DNA from: Ectocarpus siliculosus
Taxonomy: Eukaryota; Sar; Phaeophyceae; Ectocarpales; Ectocarpaceae
Assembly: GCA_000310025.1 (NCBI GenBank)
Contig: FN648581.1
Coordinates: 115,937-143,105, forward strand
Reading direction: 5' to 3'
DNA: 27,169 nucleotides
Below are positions 1-8,150 of this stretch, piece by piece; position 1 is the first letter of the stretch; every line of letters begins with the position of its first letter. A program made the translations under genes and the position numbers. The notes below the pieces were generated by a model, which was given only the letters and a program-made list of their open reading frames with translations, did no database searches and was not told the DNA's origin.

Positions 1-1578
1 GCGCCGGAAGACGAGAGTGGTTTGGGTTCCCGTGTTGGTTGTGCAGCAAACGTGCCTGCAACAACAGAGGATACGGTGTTCTATTTATTATTATCCCGCT
101 CACCTTTTTTTTTTTTTCTGCGACATGATGCAAATTTTTTTTTTCTGAATATGACACAACGAATCCATCTCTGTCATAGGTAAGAGTCAGAGTCAGATTA
201 GCAATGAATTCATAGCGTCAGAAAAAGCTACCTGTATGTCTACGATTTCCCAGACAGCATATAGGGACATGTATGTCCCCTGCGGCATTTTTCTATTGTC
301 CTTTGGCACTGCCAAGAAGACCGCCGTATCTTTACGCAGTCCAACTTTTGCTTTTATAATTTTACATCGAACGACGGGGGACGGGTCGCGACCTTCATCA
401 TGCCCACCTGCGACTATCGTATCGACGAGACGCCGACTGATCATGGTCGTAAGAGTGTGGAGTTAGCTGTGTTGTGACGGTATTTTCTACGCCCTACCCC
501 GTCCGATACATACAGCGGCGACTATGCAAGCAAGTGTCCGTGCAACAACGACAAAAAAAAAACGCGTCCATGCATGCATATATATGTAGATAAGTCGATA
601 TATATATCTGTTTTTGCTTCACAGCAGGAAGGACAACTTCAGGTTGACATTTTTGTTTGACACCACCGGAGGCCGGTGGATCTTTACGAAGTCCATGTTC
701 CGTTTTATTTTTTTTTACGATTTTACCCCGGAGACGCAGGAAAGGATAAAATGAATGGCAACATGTACCACTTCGTGACGTCACATAGATAGGATGACAA
801 AAGAAAAGTTGGAAAAGAAGAATACGGTAACCTGTAGTCTATTTCACATTAAATTTGTTAGTACACGCCGGACTTCTTCCACACATCTGGGTTCGAATCC
901 AAACACCAAACTGACATACCCTAATATTATCGATCGCCCTCGACAATTTGGGACGTTTGCCACCAGTTCGTCGTGCTCCGGCGTCCGACCCATTGAATAT
1001 ACCTCCTGGAGTGAGTACGCGAACAACTCATCACAACACTACGCCGTACTTCTCCGCCAGAAGACCCAAAAACGTGTCGCAGGCGCTGCCGATTGAAATG
1101 GCTTTCTTCTTTGATGTACCCGCGAAGATTTGCATCTTTTGGGGACGGCTGCAGTGGTTATTCAATCAACTGCCATCACACTAGACACCCCGTGAGGATG
1201 ATGCCTACTGCGGAATTACAGGAAAGACCGAGTACGTGTTGGAGTCCATGCCAACTGCAAAGGGCAACAAAAACCATGATCGTGCGCCTGAGTGTCCCAA
1301 ACATTTAATACTATCAGGTTCAAACAGCCGGACGCCAAGTGTGGAAAAAGGCTCGTATGACCCGACTTTCGGTGCACATCAGCATCAACTGATGAAGTAA
1401 GCAGTATGACACCGACACAGCAATCGGGAAAATTTGAATATTTTTATTGGGCCTTCCTAAAGATTCCGAAAGACGACACGCACGTCGTTCACACGTCCAG
1501 CCCCACCAATAGGTTTCTAGCGCTCAACCCTACCACACAGCAACCCAGTGCTTTACCACGCACTGTACACCCCAACTC
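1..1578. other. Left flank, no supported gene
   Basis: I see no convincing coding segment here. The open stretches are short, lie in all frames and lack a consistent codon pattern. The region holds several A or T homopolymer runs (around 107-117, 136-143, 550-559, 709-716) and a short TA-rich patch near 580-606. If the Helitron coding region that starts at 1579 belongs to a complete element, its 5' TC terminus should lie here or left of the window. I could not pick one out. Confidence 0.5.
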
Positions 1579-2243
1579 ATGACCGATCCAAGAGATCGCG
1601 GCAACAACCGCCGTCGAGACGACACAAACACAAGGAACCGCCGGTACCGAGTTGTCAACGCCACCGACATAAACACGCGTCGAGGGCCTCAGCGTGCTGC
1701 CTCCGCCGATGCCCTCAACGCCCATCGTAGATCACAATATTCCGCGTCGGCAGAGGCCATCAACAGCCGTCGTAGAACTCGCCATGCCGACAGAGCACAA
1801 CAGCTCAACGCCGCACGTCGACGGCGTAGAGCGACCGTCATCAACAACAAAAGGGGGTTGCCCTTCAACGACATCTTTCACGCCGAGGACGACTCCACCT
1901 CACTACGAGCCATTGTTGGAGACCGCCAGCGAGCCTTGGAGGAGGCGCGACGAGACCAGGGCATCACAGCGCAGACCGGAGATCCTTGCCGGCATTATGG
2001 CGCCAAACTGTTCGCTAAAGAGTCCAAGGGCATTTGTTGCAAGAATGGGAAGTACACCCTCCCGCGACTGCCGCCACTACCCCCTTCATTGAAAGAATTG
2101 TACGATTCTCCGGAGCCATCAGCGCAGAGGTTCAGGAAGGAATCGAGGATGTATAACTGCCGATGCAACTTCGCCTCGCTCAACGTGGAGGATGGTGAAC
2201 TCAAAAAAATGTTCGGTGACCATCTCTTGTCCGTCCAAGGGAG
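1579..2243 (+). CDS. Helitron Rep exon 1: Arg-rich N-terminus and Cys/LP block
   Basis: The first ATG opens a 222-codon frame; translation is supported to 2243, where GTGAGA gives a 5' splice site. Residues ~20-84 hold four imperfect copies of a 15-17-residue Arg/Ala module ending in 'N-x-RR'. Residues 137-165 match the family block usually written CxxCGAxxW...CCxxGKxxLPxL. Here it reads CRHYGAKLF, then GICCKNGKYTLPRL, so the second Cys is Tyr140 and the usual Trp is Phe. Residues 191-200 (MYNCRCNFAS) match the following 'YNxxxxFxS' block. The exon leaves two bases of a codon, completed by the exon at 2637. The intact start and frame make this the best-preserved piece. Confidence 0.8.
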
Positions 2244-2636
2244 GTGAGATCGATTCACATGTGCAACGATATATGCTACAATTGTATAATGAGGTATAGA
2301 TTCATTCGTGTGGTCTTTCATTTCTATTTTCCTTCGTGGTTTAAAACACGTTTGATTCGTTCGATAGCATATAATTGAGTGTAGATTAGTTCGTGTGATC
2401 TTTCGTATATATCTTTATTCGTGTTAAAAAATACAATACATCCATATAAAAGCGTATTTTCGTCTTTTCTTCTGTACGACGCAATACCCGTACACCTTCC
2501 GATACAAAAAACAATGTCACTAACATCAACAATAATCTCCCTCCTCCGTTCATATTCCATTCACACACCGCATCACAAGTTCGTACATCCTGCGCTCTCC
2601 CCCATGTACACCGTTCCAGCCCATCTCTTTGGCCAG

Positions 2637-2804
2637 AACTTACCATTCTGTTCGAGACGGCGGCCATTCCAACGTTCAATGGCTCCTACATGACCCCAAC
2701 TTCGTCTCTAGCCACCTCGATAAAGGGACCATGACGACGATACTGCGCGAGTTGCGATCCACATCACCCTATGTTGGACGCCTCAAAGCCGCCATGAGCA
2801 CTCG
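2637..2804 (+). CDS. Helitron Rep exon 2
   Basis: Joining 2243 to 2637 across a 393-base intron completes an Arg codon and gives VQGRTYHSVRDGG, matching the 'VQGxxYHxxGxL' block that follows the FxS block in Helitron proteins. Further on, ILRELRSTSPYVGRLKAA matches the 'LxxxLxxxNPYVxxxR' helical block. The acceptor is TCTCTTTGGCCAG at 2624-2636. The donor is uncertain: GTGGGT after 2804 fits consensus but leaves the wrong phase for the next recognisable block. A small intermediate exon or a further frameshift therefore lies between 2804 and about 3068. Confidence 0.65.
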
Positions 2805-3067
2805 GTGGGTGCCTACCGTCACGACCTATACTTAAAGTTAGACTACAGTAAAATATTCGAGTATCATTTGGCTCTGTTAGACATGTCGAACGTGCTTCCT
2901 GCTGCCAACATACCCACATACCACTTCGTATCCATATTGTGCATATGTTTCTATGATATGTTGGGGAGGTGCAGAACGGGAGTTTTGTTTGATCCATCCG
3001 TTCTACTTCTCACGTATCTGGTGCGAATCATTCTACATCATTTCCACTTCCACCGTTCCTTTTCCAG

Positions 3068-3349
3068 GACTGAATCGGCTGCTATTTCGAGCACCTTGGC
3101 ATTCTCCGCGCCGTGGTGCACCGTCGTCAGAAATGATAGCTGTGGACACCCGCAGCAGGGGGGTCATGCCTACAGACAAGACCACCATGACGAGGACGGT
3201 CACAGGGGAAATAAACACCATCAGTTACCTCAATCGTAACTATTTCCCTTTGACATACGTCCTGCTGTTTCCGCACGGTGGGGAATCCGGATGGCACCCC
3301 GACCTGAAGAGCACGACCGGTCGCAAAAATCACGTTAGCACAATGGGTA
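3068..3349 (+). CDS. Helitron Rep exon 3: LLFPHG-GWHP block
   Basis: The frame contains EINTISYLNRNYFPLTYVLL followed by FPHGGESGWHPDLKS. This matches the conserved Helitron segment 'I...H..Y.PL.Y.LLFP.GE.GWH', which precedes the Rep core. The acceptor is probably TTCCAG at 3062-3067, though AG sites at 3091 and 3130 keep the same frame. After HPDLKS the expected 'GxxVTxxxFYAYRL' block is missing and homology resumes in another frame at about 3356, so a deletion and frameshift lie between them. Confidence 0.65.
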
Positions 3350-3355
3350 ACCCAG

Positions 3356-3679
3356 TTGCTGTTCAGGGAACCACGATTCGAGAAACTGGGGCCATTGGTC
3401 AACGAATTTCTCATCGACGTTTTCAGTTGCATCGAAGATCAACGACTCTCGTTCCACGCACATAACCAAGACAAGTACCGGACGTCGATGCACGGCGCGT
3501 CTGCAGTTGCGCGACGTTACCGGCAACCGCAGCCCCACCACGATCCCGTCGATGCCATCATCGTCCCATCGAGTTTTAGCTGGGGATTCGCCGACCAAGC
3601 GAAGAAGCTGACGGAGTCCATGGCGATTCTACGCCACTTCGGGCGGCCATCATACTTCCTCACCGTCACGTGCAACACA
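3356..3679 (+). CDS. Helitron Rep exon 4: PSSF...FGRPSYFLTVTCN
   Basis: The translated segment carries LVNEFLIDVFSCIEDQRLSF, a Gln/Asn-Lys-Arg stretch, IIVPSSFSWGF, MAILRHFGRPSYFLTVTCNT. These align with 'LFQQFLVDAYAxIEEQRLxxxRxNQ', 'VLPSSFxGGPR' and 'DAMAIVRxFGKPDLFITFTCNP' of Helitron Rep. The donor ACA|GTGAGT at 3680 leaves phase 0. There is no start codon of its own: it is an internal exon, or part of the preceding one separated by the frameshift. Confidence 0.75.
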
Positions 3680-3792
3680 GTGAGTCCTTACGGTACGAAC
3701 ACGTGTACGACACAAGTATACCGACAGACAAAACCTTCCTGTTTGTATTCACTAAACATCCACATATCTATCTCATCCTTCGCACTCCGCAG

Positions 3793-3884
3793 GAATGGCC
3801 GGAGATACAAGAACGATTACATCCGGGACAGACGGCTTTCGATCGCGCCCAACTTTGCGCCAGAAACTCGATGCCCTGCTCAAG
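3793..3884 (+). pseudogene. Helitron Rep exon 5 with internal frameshift
   Basis: The acceptor CTCCGCAG at 3785-3792 joins TCNT to EWPEIQERLHPGQTAFDRAQ, matching the canonical 'TCNPxWPEI...RPDLV'. The end of the exon reads QKLDALLK in another frame, matching the expected 'KLDxLLK' just before the VFGR block. The exon is 92 bases long but enters and leaves in phase 0, so at least one base is out of register. The 'VARVF' residues between RAQL and KLDALLK are missing. The flanking splice sites are intact, which points to a recent or sequence-level indel. Confidence 0.7.
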
Positions 3885-4057
3885 GTGATTACATGTTTTC
3901 CTTGCGTTCTACCCCATCGATTATTCGTGCCACGACTCATACGACGTCCATAGACACTCCGCCTATCGCTTCCACATCGTGCACATGTCGCATATCTCTT
4001 GGCGGAAACATTTTCACTCACAGATCATTCCTACCCCCCCGAACTTCGACCCCACAG

Positions 4058-4114
4058 ATTTTACCTCAAGTCTTCGGCAGAATCATCTTCAGGATCGCGG
4101 TCATTGAATTTCAG
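4058..4114 (+). CDS. Helitron Rep exon 6: VFGRIIFRIAVIEFQ
   Basis: A 57-base exon encodes 19 residues, ILPQVFGRIIFRIAVIEFQ, between acceptor CGACCCCACAG and donor CAG|GTGAAT, phase 0 at both ends. It is the strand immediately preceding the HUH motif in Helitron Rep ('VFGxVxRIxVIEFQ'). Confidence 0.75.
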
Positions 4115-4284
4115 GTGAATTCCTCTGCTACCAACGTCTGTCTACGTCATTTTGGGAGCGTACCATTCCGTCCACGATCTATATCCCACCACCTCTTCCT
4201 AACTCCTCGGCCGACCCTCATCGCGAGTCCCGCCCCTATCGCGCGCCGCAACGTGTACAACCGCAAATCCCTTGTGTCCGACAG

Positions 4285-4321
4285 AAACGAGGACTGCCCC
4301 ACTCCCACATCGTTTTCAAAG
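4285..4321 (+). CDS. Helitron Rep exon 7: HUH metal motif KRGLPHSH
   Basis: This 37-base micro-exon encodes KRGLPHSHIVFK. PHSH is the His-x-His metal-binding motif of HUH endonucleases, and 'IEFQ/KRGLPHxH' is the Helitron signature. The acceptor GTCCGACAG and donor AAAG|GTGAGC are good, and both joins keep phase. The metal-binding histidines are intact. Confidence 0.8.
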
Positions 4322-4574
4322 GTGAGCGCAACCCCTTTCCTACATGAACGAAATGACATATCTCATGGAACATTCCGATTACTTCGTGTTGTCATCGACC
4401 CAACACCTACACACTGTTTTTGTTTCGCCCGGCGACCGTCTCTGCTATGCGTGCACTTTGCTTCATGGTCCGCCCCGCTCTATGTTCATCTCGTCTAGTG
4501 GTTCCTTTTCCCGCGATGAGGTGTCATCCATAATATCATGCGATGTCTACTCCTTGCGGCCATTCTATGTGCAG

Positions 4575-4932
4575 TGTGTGATGAAGAGGCACCCGACAAC
4601 TCCGACAACGTCGATCGCCACATAAGGGCAACATGGCCGGACGAACAGTCGGAGCCGGAGCTGTTGGCGATTGTCGACAAGTTCATGACTCACACTGGCT
4701 GCAAGAGCAAACGACGCTTGTGTTACAGGGAAGGTCACGCACAATGCAAGAAGCGCTTCCCCAAGCCCGCCCAGCAAGCTACGACATTCGACGCCAGGGG
4801 ATATCCTCTCTACCGGTGTTCTGAAAACGACGGTGATATCGTGCCCTATAATAGCACCTTGCTCTTAATGTTCAACGCCCACATCAACGTTGAAGTCAGC
4901 GCCTCCGTCAACATCGTCTCCTACATGTTCGC
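4575..4932 (+). CDS. Helitron Rep exon 8: conserved core to first catalytic tyrosine
   Basis: The acceptor CTATGTGCAG joins FK to VCDEEAPDNSDNVDRHIRAT, followed by KFMTHTGC, LCYREGHAQCKKRFPK, GYPLYRCSENDGDIVPYN and MFNAHINVEV. These match the Helitron series 'VDxxISAExPD...MxHxPC...CMxxGxCxKxFPK...GYPxYRRR...VVPYN...HINVE'. The exon ends in SYMF plus two bases before the weaker donor GC|GTTAAG. The tyrosine of SYMF aligns with the first of the two catalytic tyrosines, where the family normally reads KYLFKY. Confidence 0.8.
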
Positions 4933-5219
4933 GTTAAGTACACGTATCGATTTTGGTTTACGGTCTCCTATCTTCGTGCTTCGTTTTCTTCTGCTGCCGT
5001 CGTATCCATTTTGGACGTATCTATCAACACTGAGTGATGCCCCCCTTCTCTAAGGTATTTCCTGCGATAATTGCTGTTTTTTTTTGTTTGAGTCACCAAC
5101 TACACCCTACAATTCATTGTTGCGTCATGGATTCTCGAGGATTTCTCGACTTTGACACTGTTAAAGTCTGCTCACTCGCATCCTCCACTGCCTAATTCAA
5201 TGTTGCCACCATTGCCCAG

Positions 5220-5386
5220 GTATATCTACAACGGCTCGGACCGATCTTCTTTCTCCATCACCGCAGTGACCAGCGACACCTTTGACACCATCAAGCAATG
5301 GAAATCATTACGTTGCTTAACCGCGACCGAAGCGGCATGGAGGTGCACCATCAACGACATGCACTTCCGCCAACCTGCCGCCGAAG
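5220..5386 (+). CDS. Helitron Rep exon 9: second tyrosine and end of Rep domain
   Basis: Acceptor CATTGCCCAG. Joining to 4932 gives SYMFAYIYNGSDRSSFSI, aligned with the canonical 'KYLFKYIYKGxDR'. The two catalytic-type tyrosines keep their spacing, but the three lysines are Ser, Ala and Asn. The rest, IKQWKSLRCLTATEAAWRC and DMHFRQPAAEG, matches 'I..Y...RYISASEAxWR...F..H...PxV'. A good donor GAAG|GTAAAC follows, but the next expected exons (the linker and SF1B helicase) are absent and repeat A begins about 120 bases on. Confidence 0.8.
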
Positions 5387-5504
5387 GTAAACAACGAAAT
5401 TTTCGTCGTCAACTTCTTGTGTCTACCATTGTTGTCAGTGGTACATGGTCGCCCATCTCCACCATGTGCGCATCGCCGTCGCTCGTCCGTTTTGTATTTT
5501 CCAC

Positions 5505-6900
5505 TTGCGTCGTGGTGTATTCAACCATCTTGTCCGGCTTTCAAACTTTTCGTTGATAAGTCTCAGTGTGTCCTCTTCCGCACATGAGTAATATGCGGTT
5601 ATTACCTTTTCTTTCGCTTCCACGATGGGTCTTTTATCACCCCGTCTTGCATTTCTGCGGACCTGCGTTATCAAGAAGGATTGGGTTCAAGTCCGACTTG
5701 TTTCCCCCCTTCGCTGCCTTTCTCTATCTTACATTACGTACTACATGTGTGCCGTTTCATCGGCGTCGGACTCCTCGATACTTGTGGATTACCTGTTGCA
5801 GATAAAGGGAGTCCCTTTATTCCGAGAGAGCCATATGCATTCTTCTCCTTGTCGAGTCTTGCCGTTGCAATTTCCATCGTCGCTTGGGCGTTTGTGTTTT
5901 CAAACCTTCTCGACCGACCTTCAAACTTCTTCCTGATGAGTCTCCGTGTCACTTTTTCTGCGCTTGAGTCACATGTAGTAATGACCTGCGCTTTGACTTT
6001 CACGATGGGTATTTCACCCCGTCTTGAATTGGTGAGTACGTGTGTTACATAGAGGAGCGTTCAAGTCGTACTTTTCCCCCCTTGCGTTTCCTTCCCCTAT
6101 CCTTCTTTGCGTGTCGCAACTGGGTGAGTCGTCGTCGTCGGCCTCCTCGATACTTGTGCATTACTTGTTGGAAATTGTGGGAATCCCTTCCCTTCATTCC
6201 GAGAGAGCCATAGGTCGGCATCCGACCTTTTCATTTCAATTTGCATAGTTCCCCTCGTCATGTTTGCCGTTACGATTACCATCGGTGCTCAAGCGCGTAT
6301 GTCTTCAATCTTCTTAGCCGGCCTTCCGACTCCCTGATAAGTCTCCGTGTCAGCTTCTCCGCGCGTGAATCATGTCCAGTTATGACATTCGCTTTGACTT
6401 TCACAATGGGTATTTTACCTCCGGGTCTTGCATTTCTACTGCAGTGTAGGTACCTGCGTTTTGAGGAAGGACTGCGTTCAAGTACCATTTTTTTCCCCTT
6501 GCGTTTCCTTCCCCTGTACCCCTTCGCGTACCACATGTGTGTCCTTCATCGTCGTCGGCTCCATACCTGTGGATTGCCTACTGGAAATTCTGGGAACCCC
6601 TCCATTCCAAGACAGCCATAGGTCGGCATCCGGCATTTTCTTTTTTTGTATGCGTTTTTCGTCTTGTGCACTTTTTCCGTTGCGCTTGCCATCGTCGCTT
6701 AATTAATTACATGTTTGTGTCTTCAAACTTTCGCAGCCGGCCTTGAAACTTCTTCTTCATGAGCCTCCGTGGTAACTTCTCCGCGCACGGGTTATATGTA
6801 GTTATGTCCTGCGCTTCGACCTTCATGATGGGTATTTTACCTCCCCGTCTTGCATTCGTGAATACCTGCGTCATACAGAAGGTCGTTCCACGACGCAAAC
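5505..6900 (+). repeat. Repeat A: ~400-bp tandem repeat, 3-4 diverged units
   Basis: A marker segment (GATGGGT-TTT-ACC-CCCGTCTTGCATT) recurs at about 5624, 6005, 6405 and 6828, giving periods of about 381, 400 and 423 bases. Each unit also carries a TTCAAGTCC-like block before a pyrimidine run, a 'GCCATAGGTCGGCATCCG' block and a 'CTTCAAACTT..GATGAGTCTCCGTG' block. The open frames inside are not protein-like. The first two units (5505-6294) recur inverted at 20603-21427. Confidence 0.85.
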
Positions 6901-7243
6901 GTCGACGTCTCTTTTTTCATTTCTTCTCGCACTCCTTTTCCTTCCGGCACTTCTCACACCAACTTCGAACGTGGGGTGCAATTTCCTCTCTTCGTACCTT
7001 TCTTGTCGGCAATCTCCATCATAATGTGCATAATGTGTACTTCGGTTTTTCGGCTTTACAATTTCCGATAGACCAGACTATGGACTCACACGTCCCTTCC
7101 CCCTCCGCAGGACCGCGCGCTCGTCGAGTGCCGAAAATTCTTCACAAATTCCTTACCTCTCCACTTCTTCCCCCTACAAATCATCTACCCTTCTTCTTCT
7201 TCTTTGCTTCCCCACGGACACTCACTACCATCGGGCCGGGATG

Positions 7244-7291
7244 TTGGCCCCCAGGCCCATTGGGGGGCGGGGGGCCAATCCTTAACCCTAG
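7244..7291 (+). mobile_element. Possible Helitron 3' terminus: hairpin plus CTAG
   Basis: TTGGCCCCC (7244-7252) pairs with GGGGGCCAA (7270-7278) around a 17-base loop that can pair further. Nine bases later the sequence reads CTAG followed by T (7288-7292). Helitron 3' ends are a short GC-rich hairpin about 10 bases before CTRR, inserted before a T. Position and strand fit an end for the Rep remnant starting at 1579. One such match could arise by chance in a GC-rich patch, and no matching 5' end was found. Confidence 0.45.
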
Positions 7292-7370
7292 TAACTCATA
7301 CTCTAACTTCCATACGTCATAGATTTCCTCTTAAACATATACAGAAGCCACCATTTTTTTACTGCAGCAT

Positions 7371-7544
7371 GGACCAGGCATCGACCACCCAAGAACGTTT
7401 GTCTACGGCGACGGCCATGACTGCATAGGATGCAAACCTCTTGCAACGACGAAGCACCATACTTGAATGCGTTGCGGATATCCGTGCGTGTGTCGTGCAC
7501 CTGTCACATTATGCTGCCGACCAAGAGCTGCGCTTATTGCAGGT
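7371..7544 (+). CDS. Unrecognised exon-like segment
   Basis: After acceptor TTTTTTTACTGCAG, an ATG frame (MDQASTTQERLSTATAMTA) runs into TAG at 7426. The same frame continues from 7429 as DANLLQRRSTILECVADIRA and on to ELRLLQ, with possible donor GTGCCG at 7545. The TAG can also serve as a splice acceptor. Codon usage looks protein-like. I do not recognise a family. Confidence 0.3.
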
Positions 7545-7569
7545 GCCGGTACGCGGGAAAACGTTACTA

Positions 7570-7591
7570 CACAGGTGGAGGTCGAACCCCC
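7570..7591. repeat. 22-bp motif, left inverted copy
   Basis: This 22-base sequence (CACAGGTGGAGG then TCGAACCCCC) is exactly the reverse complement of 19269-19290. It lies 2.07 kb from the start of repeat A and just before array B, as its partner does in mirror image. Confidence 0.75.
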
Positions 7592-7689
7592 TTGGGGACT
7601 TTTCGGCTAGGGGGGGGGGTTCATCGGCAAGGTCGAGCCCCTGAAGAGTCCGTTGGGTTGTCCAACCTCCGTCCCTTCACCAACCTTGG

Positions 7690-8150
7690 CAACCCCTGAC
7701 AGAAAAACGGTTTGGCAAACTCATTGCCTACGATGTGCTTGCCAAGCTCGTTCGCGTACGTGAGATTGGCAAGGCTAGTTATAGCCAGGGTGCGATTGGC
7801 GATTGGCAAGGTCGTTTTCGAACTTTAGATTGGCAAGGCTAGTGCGGGAACGTGTGATTGGCAAGGCTCATTGCCTACGATGTGCTTGGCAAGGTCGTTT
7901 TCGAACTTGAGATTGGCAAGGCTAGTTCGGGAACGTGTGATTGGCAAGGCTCATTGCCTACGATGTGCTTGCCAAGCTTGTTCGCGAACATGACATTGGC
8001 AAGGCTAGTTCGCGAGCGTGCGATTGGCGATTGGCAAGCTTGTTCGCGAAAGTGGGATTGCAAGCTCGACCCGGATATTGGCAAGGCTCATTGCCTACGA
8101 TGTGTTTGGCAAGGCTAGTTCGCGAGCGTGAGATTGCCAAGGTGCTCTGA
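7690..8150 (+). repeat. Array B: GATTGGCAAGG minisatellite with TTCGCGAA cores
   Basis: Short units of about 27-30 bases begin GATTGGCAAGG and continue with C(T/A)(A/T)GTTCGCGAnCGTGn or a TCGTTTTCGAAC variant. A longer block, CTCATTGCCTACGATGTG, recurs at about 7719, 7867, 7950 and 8088, giving a higher-order mosaic. TTCGCGAA, TTCGAA and the TTGGCAAG/CTTGCCAA pair are palindromic, so the array can form many small hairpins. No coding function is evident. Confidence 0.85.

Larger units (their letters stand above)
1579..5386 (+). pseudogene. Helitron Rep (HUH replication initiator), decayed and helicase-less
   Basis: Helitrons are rolling-circle DNA transposons whose protein joins a Y2-type HUH nuclease (Rep) to a SF1B helicase. 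Recognisable family blocks occur in order: Arg-rich N-terminus, cysteine/LP-rich block, VQG-RTYHSV, LTYVLLFPHGGESGWHP, VNEFLIDVFSCIEDQRLSF, a GRPSYFLTVTCNT/EWPEIQERL junction, VFGRIIFRIAVIEFQ/KRGLPHSHIVFK, HINVEV, and a tyrosine block. Most blocks are separated by GT-AG introns, and the joins at 3679/3793, 4114/4285, 4321/4575 and 4932/5220 restore both phase and family sequence. Frame changes near 3345-3356 and within 3793-3884 break the reading frame, and no helicase follows 5386. I read it as an inactive remnant. A few extra introns or assembly errors could explain some of the breaks. Confidence 0.85.

Noticed and set aside
880-905. GGTTCGAATCC, a tRNA T-loop/B-box match
   Set aside because: The flanks do not form a five-base-pair T stem and no A box, anticodon arm or acceptor pairing is visible upstream.
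5625-6746. Several overlapping + strand ORFs and their mirror copies at 20443-21359
   Set aside because: They are frames through the diverged repeat A. Their similarity follows DNA repeat identity and no frame is preferred.
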